A DNA stretch of 64,000 bases from Hyphomicrobiales bacterium (lineage in GTDB: Bacteria; Pseudomonadota; Alphaproteobacteria; Rhizobiales; Rhizobiaceae), in assembly GCA_900468535.1 (NCBI GenBank), contig UBTY01000017.1:1-64000 (forward strand), in the 5' to 3' direction. The position numbers were made by a program, and so were the translations under genes. Of this stretch, positions 1 to 7,562 are shown piece after piece. The notes under the pieces are model-generated. The model searched no databases. It saw nothing but the letters and a program-made list of their open reading frames with translations, and had not been told where the DNA came from. Each line of letters begins with the position of its first letter. Positions within the stretch are counted from its first letter, which is position 1.

Positions 1-290
1 GGCTCGACACCTCGAAGGTTCGTTCGGCGGTCTATCGCCCGTGGTACAAGATGGCCTACTGGCTGTTCGTGATCAACGCGATCCTTCTCGGCTGGCTCGG
101 TTCGCAGCCGGCGGAAGGCCTCTACACCACGATCTCGCAGATCTGCACGCTGCTTTACTTCGCCTTCTTCCTGGTCGTCATGCCGGTGCTTGGTCTCGTT
201 GAGACGCCGCGCCGTGTGCCGAACTCGATCACGGAAGCCGTGCTTGAAAAGCGCAACAAGACTGCCTCGGCCGCAACGGCCAAGGCATAA
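1..290 (+). CDS. petB: Cytochrome b of the bc1 complex, C-terminal part (cut by window edge)
   Basis: The frame is open from base 3 and encodes LDTSKVRSAVYRPWYK, the usual C-terminal cytochrome b stretch, followed by two hydrophobic helices and a short charged tail. Cytochrome b carries the two b hemes and the quinol sites of complex III in the inner membrane. The heme-binding histidines lie upstream of the window. petC starts 25 bases after the stop, so the two are cotranscribed, as in the rhizobial petABC (fbc) operon. Identity rests on this tail plus the following cytochrome c1. Confidence 0.93.
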   Translation, partial: LDTSKVRSAVYRPWYKMAYWLFVINAILLGWLGSQPAEGLYTTISQICTLLYFAFFLVVMPVLGLVETPRRVPNSITEAVLEKRNKTASAATAKA

Positions 291-315
291 GCGGGCGACG
301 AGAGGGAATAAGAAC

Positions 316-1185
316 ATGAAAAAGCTTGTTGCAAGCATTCTGTCGCTCGCAGTTGTCGCCGGTCTCGGAACCGCAGTTCTCGCTGAGGAGGCTGCAAGGC
401 CTGCTGAGCACCATGAAGCCGCGACCCCGCACTATCCGCTGAAGGAGCCGAAGGAGGTCGACTGGACCTTCGCAGGCCCGTTCGGCACCTATGACAAGGG
501 GCAGTTGCAGCGCGGTCTGAAGGTGTACACGGAAGTCTGTGCCGCCTGTCATTCGATGAAGCTGGTGCCCTTCCGCATGCTGGGCGAGCTCGGCTACTCG
601 GACGCGCAGGTCAAGGCCTTCGCGGCGAACTACGAAGTACAGGATGGCCCGAACGCCAGCGGTGACATGTACACCCGCAAGGCAGTACCATCCGACTACT
701 TCCCGTCGCCGTTCCCGAACGCCGAAGCGGCTGCTGCGTCCAACAACGGTGCCGCACCGCCTGACATGTCGCTGCTCGCCAAGGCGCGCGAAGTCGAACG
801 CGGTTTCCCGCGCTTCATCTTCGATATCTTCACGCAGTACCAGGAAGGCGGACCGGATTATATCTATTCGCTGCTGACCGGCTACGAAGAGCCTCCGGCT
901 GGCTTCCAGGTTTCGCAGGGACAGCACTACAACCCGTACTTCCATGCTGCCGCCGTTCTGGCCATGCCGAAGCCGCTGTCTGACGGTCAGGTGACCTATG
1001 ATGATGGCTCGCCGGCAACCGTCGACCAGTATGCCAAGGACGTCTCGTCCTTCCTGATGTGGGCCGCAGAGCCGCATTTGGTCGAGCGCAAGCACACCGG
1101 CTTCATGGTCATGGTGTTCCTGCTGATCTTCTCTGTACTGATCTACCTGACGAAGCGCTCGGTTTACGCGAACAAGGAACACTGA
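316..1185 (+). CDS. petC: Cytochrome c1, complex III
   Basis: A 289-residue precursor. An N-terminal signal segment (MKKLVASILSLAVVAGLG...) is followed by the c-type heme site CAACH at about residues 75-79. The axial-ligand region AMPKPLSDG lies near residue 215, and one C-terminal membrane anchor (about residues 260-280) holds the protein on the periplasmic side. It passes electrons from the Rieske protein to soluble or membrane-bound cytochrome c. I chose the ATG at 316 because AGAGGGAA lies just upstream and the signal peptide begins there; a longer open frame starting at 190 would overlap petB. A strong terminator follows. Confidence 0.96.
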   Translation: MKKLVASILSLAVVAGLGTAVLAEEAARPAEHHEAATPHYPLKEPKEVDWTFAGPFGTYDKGQLQRGLKVYTEVCAACHSMKLVPFRMLGELGYSDAQVKAFAANYEVQDGPNASGDMYTRKAVPSDYFPSPFPNAEAAAASNNGAAPPDMSLLAKAREVERGFPRFIFDIFTQYQEGGPDYIYSLLTGYEEPPAGFQVSQGQHYNPYFHAAAVLAMPKPLSDGQVTYDDGSPATVDQYAKDVSSFLMWAAEPHLVERKHTGFMVMVFLLIFSVLIYLTKRSVYANKEH

Positions 1186-1207
1186 GGGTTTTGCTCTCAT
1201 GTTGCGG

Positions 1208-1235
1208 AAAAGGCGGCCTGGTGGCCGCCTTTTTT
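1208..1235 (+). terminator. Rho-independent terminator after petC
   Basis: AAAAGGCGGCC, a TGGT loop and GGCCGCCTTTTT form a near-perfect stem that ends in a T run, 22 bases after the petC stop. It closes the petABC operon before apt. Confidence 0.9.
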
Positions 1236-1301
1236 GTTGGTTCCATCTGTCGCAATTGATAGGGTGCGCCAACTTTCGACCCCTGCAGATATGGATTTTC
1301 C

Positions 1302-1844
1302 ATGAACGACAAGACCTCGGAGCTTGCAGCCAGCATTCGCTCCATTCCGGACTATCCCAAGCCCGGCATCATCTTTCGCGACATCACCACGCTTCTCGGC
1401 AATGCGCGCGCTTTCCGCCGCGCCATCGATGAGCTTGTCCAGCCGTATGCCGGCATGAAGATCGACAAGATCGCCGGAATGGAAGCGCGCGGCTTCATTC
1501 TCGGCGGCGCCGTGGCGCACCAGCTGTCGGCCGGCTTCGTGCCGATCCGCAAGAAGGGCAAGCTGCCGCACGACACCGTGCGGATTGCCTACAGCCTCGA
1601 ATACGGGGTCGACGAAATGGAGATGCATCGCGATGCGGTGCAGCCCGGCGAGAAGGTCATTCTCGTTGATGACCTCATCGCTACCGGGGGTACCGCCGTC
1701 GGGGCGACGCAACTGCTTCGCCAGATTGGGGCAGAGGTCGTGTCAGCATGTTTCGTGATAGACCTGCCGGATCTCGGCGGTCGCAAGAAGCTCGAGGAAC
1801 TTGGCGTCGACGTGCGCACGCTTGTCGAGTTTTCCGGCCACTGA
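1302..1844 (+). CDS. apt: Adenine phosphoribosyltransferase
   Basis: A 180-residue protein of normal Apt length. It converts adenine and PRPP to AMP and pyrophosphate (purine salvage, cytosol). The N-terminus has the Apt-typical [19 protein letters not shown], the middle has [11 protein letters not shown], and the PRPP-binding loop [14 protein letters not shown] lies at about residues 121-134. The gene follows petC in the same direction but beyond a terminator, so it probably has its own promoter in 1236-1301. Confidence 0.97.
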   Translation: MNDKTSELAASIRSIPDYPKPGIIFRDITTLLGNARAFRRAIDELVQPYAGMKIDKIAGMEARGFILGGAVAHQLSAGFVPIRKKGKLPHDTVRIAYSLEYGVDEMEMHRDAVQPGEKVILVDDLIATGGTAVGATQLLRQIGAEVVSACFVIDLPDLGGRKKLEELGVDVRTLVEFSGH

Positions 1845-1849
1845 GGCCG

Positions 1850-2317
1850 TTACTCGAACTCGATGACGGTGCTTTCGAAGCGGACGACCACCGTGCCGTC
1901 CGCGATCGTGCCTTCGCAGAGAATAGTGTTCAGCCTTCGCCCTGGACGTGACGCAAGGGCGCGGCTGGACAGGAACGTCACGGTGTAGGTGACTTCCTCT
2001 CCGGCAAACACCGGTCGTATCCACTGAAGCGTACGAAAGCCGGGTGAGGGGCCGAGTTTCGGGGGCTCGATGCCTTCCGACGAGAGCCGGGCGCATTCCC
2101 GCTCCCAATAGGCGACAAAGGTGCGCATCCAGGCCGCGCAGGTATGCCAGCCGGATGCACAAAGACCGCCAAAGAGCGATTGCTCTGCCGCCTCCACGTC
2201 GAGATGGAACGGCTGCGGGTCGAAGCGCTCGGCGAAGTGAACGATCCGTTCCGGTGTGAAGAGATAGCTGCCGATTTCGACCTTTTCGCCGACGGCGTAG
2301 CGCTCCGCCATGATCAT
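1850..2317 (-). CDS. MaoC-family (R)-hydratase-like protein
   Basis: A 155-residue single hot-dog domain. FAERFDPQPFHLD near residues 28-40 and GGLCASGWHT near 50-59 match the MaoC/(R)-specific enoyl-CoA hydratase pattern, in which Asp and His activate water to hydrate enoyl-CoA thioesters. The start overlaps the stop of the upstream paralogue at 2314-2796 by four bases (ATGA), so the two are translationally coupled and may form a heterodimer. The true substrate cannot be told from sequence. Confidence 0.85.
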   Translation of the reverse strand: MIMAERYAVGEKVEIGSYLFTPERIVHFAERFDPQPFHLDVEAAEQSLFGGLCASGWHTCAAWMRTFVAYWERECARLSSEGIEPPKLGPSPGFRTLQWIRPVFAGEEVTYTVTFLSSRALASRPGRRLNTILCEGTIADGTVVVRFESTVIEFE

Positions 2318-2796
2318 GCCGGCTTCTCCTGTGGCTCTCGCAGGACAAACATGATCGAGTTCTCGGCTAGGCAGACAAGCTCGCCCTTCTGATTTTCGAC
2401 CTCGTGGCGGAACTTGACCATGCCGATACCCGGTCGCGAGCGGAGCGGGCGTGCTTCCAGCACCGTCGAATATCCGGAGATGGTGTCACCCGCCAGAACA
2501 GGCCTGCGCCATTCCATGAAGTCGACGCCCGGAGCGCCTTGTGAGTTGGAGCGAAGGAGGAAGCTCTCCGCCATCATCCGCATGAAAAGAGCTGAGGTGT
2601 GCCAGCCGGAGGCGGCGAGGCCGCCGAGGATGCTTGCGCGGCCGGCGGTCTCGTCGACATGCATCGGCTGCGGATCGAATTCTTTGGCAAATTCGATGAT
2701 CTCCGCCGCAGTTACCGTTTTCGGCCCCAGCGGGAAGCGCCTGCCGGGCTGAAAGTCCTCGAAGGCAAGTTTGGGATCGGACAAATTCGTCTGCAC
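2314..2796 (-). CDS. MaoC-family (R)-hydratase-like protein, upstream paralogue
   Basis: A 160-residue MaoC domain with FAKEFDPQPMHVDE and GGLAASGWHT, closely parallel to its downstream neighbour. It probably acts on acyl-CoA thioesters; the pair may be an obligate dimer. The assigned start is a GTG at 2796 without a clear Shine-Dalgarno sequence, so the exact N-terminus is uncertain. Only 69 bases separate it from the divergent membrane-protein gene at 2866, which must hold both promoters. Confidence 0.85.
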   Translation of the reverse strand: MQTNLSDPKLAFEDFQPGRRFPLGPKTVTAAEIIEFAKEFDPQPMHVDETAGRASILGGLAASGWHTSALFMRMMAESFLLRSNSQGAPGVDFMEWRRPVLAGDTISGYSTVLEARPLRSRPGIGMVKFRHEVENQKGELVCLAENSIMFVLREPQEKPA

Positions 2797-2865
2797 CTCA
2801 TAGGAGTTTCATATCGATTACAATAGCATGGCGTAAGTTACAACGATTCCAGCGAAAACTCGTCC

Positions 2866-3945
2866 ATGACCGAACTGAAGCAGATACTCGACGATGCCGC
2901 GCGTGAAGGCATCATGCCGATGCAAACAGTAGATCGCCTCCTGCCATTCCTCGTGGCGCGCGGCGTGAAGGTTGATATGCAATCGGCTGCTACGCGCGCT
3001 GCCGCGGGGCCGTTTTCGGATACGGAAACGCCGAGCTTCGTGCGCGGCTTCCATGATGTATTGATTACGATCGGCATCGTCGTAGCGCTCGCGGGGCTCT
3101 GGGGGCTGGCTTCTACCTATGCCGTCCTGCCGGCGATCGTGGTGCTTGCTGAGATCCTTGTCCGGCGGCAGAGGCTGGCCTTGCCGGCTGTCGTCCTCAG
3201 CCTCGCGCTTGCCGTTTGGACGGCGGTGATGTCGGCAAGCTGGGTCGGGAGCGGTATCACCAGCATAAACATTGGCGGCAGCGATACACTGCAGTTCACC
3301 CTCGCGTTTCCCATCGTGATGGGGCTTTTCTATCTGGTCTATCGTGTTCCGCTTTCGCTAGCGCTGGCGATCATGGGAGCGGCCGTGGTCCTGTTGCAGC
3401 TCATCCTTTACGCACTGGCGTGGCTCTCCGGCGATGCTTTCTTCGCGCTCAACCACCCGGCTGTCCTGTCGATCATCGCGATCGTTTGCGCCGTCGGGCT
3501 TTTCGCGCTGGCTATGAGTTTCGATCTGAAGGATCCGATGCGTCGGACCGTCAGTTCCGATGTCGCTTTCTGGCTGCATCTCGGGGCTGCGCCTGCCTTG
3601 CTCTACAGCGTGCTGTCGCTCCCGGGGCTTGCCGGCGGCACGCTCAGCGTTCTGCAGACCATGTCGGGGCGGACGCCGCTCGTCGTTGCAACGGTCGTGG
3701 CGCTGATGCTCATCGGCCTGATTATCGACCGCCGGGCCTTCGTGACGTCGGGATTGCTGTCGCTGGGTTTCGCGCTTTACGGCATTTTTCGCCGTGGGGA
3801 CGCAAGTATCGATACCTACGTCTTCATCACGCTCCTGACGGTCGGCGTGATCGTGCTTATCATCGGCACCGGATGGATGCCGCTTCGGCGTTTCGTCATG
3901 CGCCGTCTGCCTGAGGGTATGCAGGCAAGACTGCCGCCCGCGTAG
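2866..3945 (+). CDS. Polytopic inner-membrane protein, DUF2157-like
   Basis: A 359-residue protein. A soluble N-terminal segment of about 60 residues (MTELKQILDDAAREGIMPM...) precedes roughly ten hydrophobic helices. The arrangement of a short helical head and a multi-helix tail resembles DUF2157 proteins, whose function is not known. No catalytic motif is visible. It stands alone: divergent from the MaoC pair and convergent with ychF. I place it as a conserved membrane protein without assigning a function. Confidence 0.75.
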   Translation: MTELKQILDDAAREGIMPMQTVDRLLPFLVARGVKVDMQSAATRAAAGPFSDTETPSFVRGFHDVLITIGIVVALAGLWGLASTYAVLPAIVVLAEILVRRQRLALPAVVLSLALAVWTAVMSASWVGSGITSINIGGSDTLQFTLAFPIVMGLFYLVYRVPLSLALAIMGAAVVLLQLILYALAWLSGDAFFALNHPAVLSIIAIVCAVGLFALAMSFDLKDPMRRTVSSDVAFWLHLGAAPALLYSVLSLPGLAGGTLSVLQTMSGRTPLVVATVVALMLIGLIIDRRAFVTSGLLSLGFALYGIFRRGDASIDTYVFITLLTVGVIVLIIGTGWMPLRRFVMRRLPEGMQARLPPA

Positions 3946-3956
3946 GCGGCAGTCCG
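3931..3956 (+). terminator. Terminator overlapping the stop codon of the membrane-protein gene
   Basis: CTGCCGCC, a six-base loop containing part of the TAG stop, and GGCGGCAG form an 8-bp stem followed by TCCGTTTT. The convergent ychF gene ends just beyond it. Confidence 0.65.
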
Positions 3957-3969
3957 TTTTGTCGTTGGA

Positions 3970-5073
3970 TCAGGTGTTGAAGCGGAAGTGGATGACGTCG
4001 CCGTCCTGAACGACGTATTCCTTGCCTTCGTCGCGGCCCTTGCCGGCTTCCTTGGCACCGACCTCACCCTTGAAGTTGATGTAGTCGTCGTAGCCGATGG
4101 TGAAGGCTCGGATGAAGCCGCGCTCGAAATCGGTGTGGATGACGCCGGCCGCCTGCGGGGCCTTGGTGCCGCGTACGATCGTCCAGGCGCGGGTTTCCTT
4201 GGGGCCGACGGTGAAATAGGTGATCAGGTCAAGCAGGTGGTAGCCGGCGCGGATCAGACGGTCGAGACCGGCTTCTTCCAGGCCGAGCGCGGAGAGGAAC
4301 TCCGTTGCTTCTTCTTCCGGAAGCTGCGCCACTTCGGCTTCGATCGCGGCCGAAATGATGACGCATTCGGCACCCTGCTTCTCAGCCATGGCGGCGACGG
4401 CCTTGGTGTGCTCGTTGCCGGTGGAAGCGTCGCCTTCGGCGACGTTGCAGACGTAGAGGACCGGATGCGAGGTCAGGAGGTTCAGACCCTTCAGGATCTC
4501 GATCTCTTCAGGCGCCAGCGTCTTCAGGAGCAGGCGAGCAGGCTTACCCTCGTTCAGGAGCTTGATGACGGCTTCCATGACCGGCAGCTGCGCCACAGAA
4601 TCCTTGTCCTTGCTGGTGGCGCGCTTGCGCGTCTGCTCGACGCGGCGCTCTAGGCTCTCAAGATCGGCGAGCATCAGCTCGGTCTCGATCGTGTCGGCAT
4701 CGCCGACCGGGTTGATACGGCCTTCGACGTGGGTGATGTCATCATCCTCGAAGCAACGCAGCACGTGCACGACGGCATCGACTTCACGGATGTTGGCGAG
4801 GAACTTGTTGCCGAGGCCTTCACCCTTGGACGCGCCGCGGACGAGGCCGGCGATGTCGACGAAAGAGATGCGGGTCGGAATGATTTCCTTGGAGCCGGCG
4901 ATAGCAGCCAGCTTCTGCATGCGCGGATCCGGAACCGCGACTTCGCCGGTATTCGGCTCGATCGTGCAGAAAGGATAGTTTGCCGCCTGCGCCGCCGCCG
5001 TCTTGGTCAGCGCGTTGAAGAGTGTCGACTTGCCGACGTTCGGCAGACCGACGATACCGCATTTGAAGCCCAT
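3970..5073 (-). CDS. ychF: YchF/Ola1-type P-loop ATPase
   Basis: A 367-residue protein of full family length. Walker A (GLPNVGKST) lies near residues 8-16 and the G3-like DIAGLVRGASKGEGLGNKFL near 72-92; a C-terminal TGS domain ends in the typical YVVQDGDVIHFRFN. The family binds ATP rather than GTP, associates with ribosomes and affects the oxidative stress response. The gene is monocistronic here, convergent with the DUF2157-like gene and divergent from clpS2. Confidence 0.96.
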   Translation of the reverse strand: MGFKCGIVGLPNVGKSTLFNALTKTAAAQAANYPFCTIEPNTGEVAVPDPRMQKLAAIAGSKEIIPTRISFVDIAGLVRGASKGEGLGNKFLANIREVDAVVHVLRCFEDDDITHVEGRINPVGDADTIETELMLADLESLERRVEQTRKRATSKDKDSVAQLPVMEAVIKLLNEGKPARLLLKTLAPEEIEILKGLNLLTSHPVLYVCNVAEGDASTGNEHTKAVAAMAEKQGAECVIISAAIEAEVAQLPEEEATEFLSALGLEEAGLDRLIRAGYHLLDLITYFTVGPKETRAWTIVRGTKAPQAAGVIHTDFERGFIRAFTIGYDDYINFKGEVGAKEAGKGRDEGKEYVVQDGDVIHFRFNT

Positions 5074-5253
5074 GGCCTGAAACCTGCTGTTCTTGAATTC
5101 GTTGGTGCTGGCTATGGGGTAAAAGGCGCCTTGCGGTCAAGCTTTTCACGCAAGTCTCTTGCATTCGCAGGGTTGAACCTCAGCCTTTGCAGCGCGATAT
5201 AGGTATCGGCGAGCCATTCTCGCCTCTCCATGTCATCAACGGGTGGGTTTGCG

Positions 5254-5565
5254 ATGAGTGATAACGATATTGCTCAGAAACCGAAGACCAAGTCGAAACC
5301 GAAGCTGGACCGGCCGAAGCTCTACAAGGTCATCCTCTTCAACGACGACTACACGCCGCGTGAGTTCGTGGTGATGATCCTGAAGGCGGTCTTCCGGATG
5401 GGCGAAGAAACTGGCTATCGCGTCATGATGACCGCGCACAAGCTCGGATCGAGTGTGGTGGTGGTTTGCACGAAGGATATCGCCGAGACCAAGGTCAAGG
5501 AGGCGATGGATTATGCCAAGGAGGCCGACTTCCCGCTGATGTTGACGGCAGAGCCGGAAGAATAG
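5254..5565 (+). CDS. clpS2: ClpS adaptor, ClpS2-type
   Basis: A 103-residue N-recognin adaptor that delivers N-degron substrates to ClpAP. The core YKVILFNDDYTPREFVVMIL is the ClpS N-terminal-residue pocket, followed by MMTAHKLGSSVVVVC and ETKVKEAMDYAKEADFPL. The lysine/proline-rich head and the SVVVVC segment look like the ClpS2 paralogue of Agrobacterium rather than ClpS1. No clpA is adjacent, unlike the usual clpS1-clpA arrangement. I use the ATG at 5254, preceded by GGGTGGG; an in-frame ATG at 5230 would add eight residues but has no ribosome binding site. Confidence 0.88.
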   Translation: MSDNDIAQKPKTKSKPKLDRPKLYKVILFNDDYTPREFVVMILKAVFRMGEETGYRVMMTAHKLGSSVVVVCTKDIAETKVKEAMDYAKEADFPLMLTAEPEE

Positions 5566-5568
5566 CCG

Positions 5569-6024
5569 TCAGCGCCGGATCTGGTAGCCGGTCTTGTCCT
5601 GGGTAAAGCCGCAGTTCTCGTAGAAGCGCAGGGTCGCAGGATCCTTCGAGCCTGTAAGAAGCATGACCTTGTAGCAGCCCGCTTCCCAGGCGACCTTGAC
5701 GGCATGATCGATCAGGGCTCGTCCGTAGCCCCGCTGCCTATGGGCCGCAGCGGTCACCACGTTTTCGATCACCGCATATGACGCGCCGTTTCTGGTTAGG
5801 TTGGGAATGACGATCAGCGTTACCGACGAAGCGGCAGATTCGCCGGCATGGCCGATGAAAACCGTCATGCCGGGCTGTGAGAGGATTGCTTCGAAGCGTT
5901 CCTCTGCCTGCGCGCCGTCGATGACAGGGTCGGCGGGGTTAAGCTCGCGGTAAAGGGCAAGCAGGCCCGGCAGGTCGCCAGGCTCGGCGGCGCGGATGAC
6001 GAGTTCCCCGGCGGACATCGTCAA
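5569..6024 (-). CDS. GNAT-family N-acetyltransferase
   Basis: A 151-residue Gcn5-related acetyltransferase. The acetyl-CoA pyrophosphate loop [10 protein letters not shown] lies near residues 96-105 and the C-terminal [17 protein letters not shown] is typical of motif B. The substrate is unknown. The start overlaps the pth stop by four bases, so it is translated together with pth. It converges with clpS2, leaving three bases between the stop codons. Confidence 0.85.
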   Translation of the reverse strand: MTMSAGELVIRAAEPGDLPGLLALYRELNPADPVIDGAQAEERFEAILSQPGMTVFIGHAGESAASSVTLIVIPNLTRNGASYAVIENVVTAAAHRQRGYGRALIDHAVKVAWEAGCYKVMLLTGSKDPATLRFYENCGFTQDKTGYQIRR

Positions 6025-6737
6025 TCGCTCTTGTTGCCGAACATCTTCTTCAGCATTTCAGCCATCGGCCCTGTTGCCGGCAGCTTCGGCTGGCTGTTGT
6101 TGCGCGCCTGATGGATGTGAGACTTGGCAGCCGGTTTCTTCTCGGCTTTCGGCTTCTCGTCCTGCGAGGTGCCGCCGAGGGCAAGCGCCAGCTTGTTCAT
6201 CAACTGCGAGTCTTCGTTGCGGACGAGCATGTCGGCATTGTCCGCTAGCGTGTCGAGCAGGGGCTCAAGCCAGCTCTGGTCGGCCTTTGCAAAGTCACCG
6301 AGCACGTGATGCTGCACCAGTTCCTTGACGCCCGGATGGCCGATGCCGAGGCGCAGGCGCCGGTATTCCTTGCCGCAATGGGCGTCGAGCGACTTGATGC
6401 CGTTATGGCCGCCATGGCCGCCACCGGTCTTCAGCCGCGCCTTGCCGGGTGGCAGGTCGAGTTCGTCGTAGATGGCGACGATATCGGAGGGTTGAAGCTT
6501 GTAGAAGCGCATCGCCTCGCCAACGGATTCGCCCGAGAGGTTCATGTAGGTCTGTGGCTTGATCAGCAATACCTTCTCGCCGCCAAGCTCGCCTTCGGAG
6601 ATCTCGGCCTTGAACTTCTTCGACCATGGCGAAAAGCTGTGGCGCCGGTGGATGGCGTCGACGGCCATGAAGCCGATGTTGTGTCGGTTGCCGGCATACT
6701 TGCTGCCGGGGTTGCCGAGGCCGGCGATGATCAGCAT
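6021..6737 (-). CDS. pth: Peptidyl-tRNA hydrolase
   Basis: Pth releases peptides from drop-off peptidyl-tRNA in the cytosol. The start [10 protein letters not shown], catalytic His19 in [16 protein letters not shown] with the catalytic-site Asp near residue 93, and [11 protein letters not shown] are all present. The protein has 238 residues, about 45 more than E. coli Pth, because of a lysine/glutamine-rich tail (about residues 195-238), an extension common in rhizobia. The ATG at 6737 is preceded by AGGAA at proper spacing. It is coupled to the downstream acetyltransferase gene. Confidence 0.97.
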   Translation of the reverse strand: MLIIAGLGNPGSKYAGNRHNIGFMAVDAIHRRHSFSPWSKKFKAEISEGELGGEKVLLIKPQTYMNLSGESVGEAMRFYKLQPSDIVAIYDELDLPPGKARLKTGGGHGGHNGIKSLDAHCGKEYRRLRLGIGHPGVKELVQHHVLGDFAKADQSWLEPLLDTLADNADMLVRNEDSQLMNKLALALGGTSQDEKPKAEKKPAAKSHIHQARNNSQPKLPATGPMAEMLKKMFGNKSD

Positions 6738-6821
6738 GGGTATTCGTTCCTTGCGAGGTCGGTTGCCTGTCACCACCGCGAAACGGCGCCGGTGTCAAGC
6801 ATTCCGTGCTGCTTGGCAGCC

Positions 6822-7544
6822 TTACTCGGCCGTATGTAGGCCGTACCGCGCGAAAATCTCTTTCTGCGTGCCATCGGCAATGAGCTTGTTCAAGGCGTCT
6901 TGCATTTTCGCACGCAGGTCGTCCGGAAAGCTCTTTTCGCAGGCAATGCCCATCGACTGCGATGCCAGCAACGCCACACGCCGCAGCGGCTGCTCCGCCT
7001 TGATCTTCTCGAAGTAGGGCTCCGAAATCGGCATTAGATCCACCCGACCGTTGAGCAGTTTGCGCAGGGTGCCGTTGAAGTCGCTGGCGAGATCGATCCG
7101 GGTGAAGCCTTTTTCCTTGAGAAGGGTCTCGGTGTAGTCGCCGCGATGCGTGCCAATCGTATACTTCTTCGCATCCTCGAGATCTGTTGCGGAAACGCTC
7201 GATCCGACCTTGGCGACGAGGATATTTCGATCGACCAGAAGCGGTTCGATCCACTTGAAGATCTGATCGCGCTGCGGGCTGTGAGCCGTCGTGAAAACGC
7301 AGCTCATCGGTGTGGTCTGAGCCTGGCTGTAGGCGCGTGTCCAGGGCACCATCTCGATCGAATAGTCGATGCCGGCTGATGTCATGATCTTCTCGACCTG
7401 CTCGATCGAGGCACCTTTCAACACTTTGCCTTCGCGATAGCTGAAGGGCGAGTACTCCTCGGTCAGAAGCGTGACTGTTGCGGCATGCGCCGCGGCGAGC
7501 GAGGGAAGGCAAAGCAGAGTGAGGAGCATCAAGCGTTTGATCAT
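6822..7544 (-). CDS. Periplasmic solute-binding protein, family 3 (amino-acid type), without a transporter
   Basis: A 240-residue protein with a clear signal peptide (about residues 1-22, ending AAAHAA) and a bac_3-type fold: TLLTEEYSPFSYREGKVLKGASIEQV, then WTRAYSQAQ and a C-terminal LIADGTQKEIFARYG. No permease or ATPase gene is nearby. It lies 18 bases downstream of the HAMP-PAS-GGDEF-EAL gene on the same strand, so the pair is probably an operon and this protein may supply ligand information to that membrane enzyme. That role is inference. Confidence 0.82.
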   Translation of the reverse strand: MIKRLMLLTLLCLPSLAAAHAATVTLLTEEYSPFSYREGKVLKGASIEQVEKIMTSAGIDYSIEMVPWTRAYSQAQTTPMSCVFTTAHSPQRDQIFKWIEPLLVDRNILVAKVGSSVSATDLEDAKKYTIGTHRGDYTETLLKEKGFTRIDLASDFNGTLRKLLNGRVDLMPISEPYFEKIKAEQPLRRVALLASQSMGIACEKSFPDDLRAKMQDALNKLIADGTQKEIFARYGLHTAE

Positions 7545-7562
7545 CTGGCCTTCCCCGGTTTG

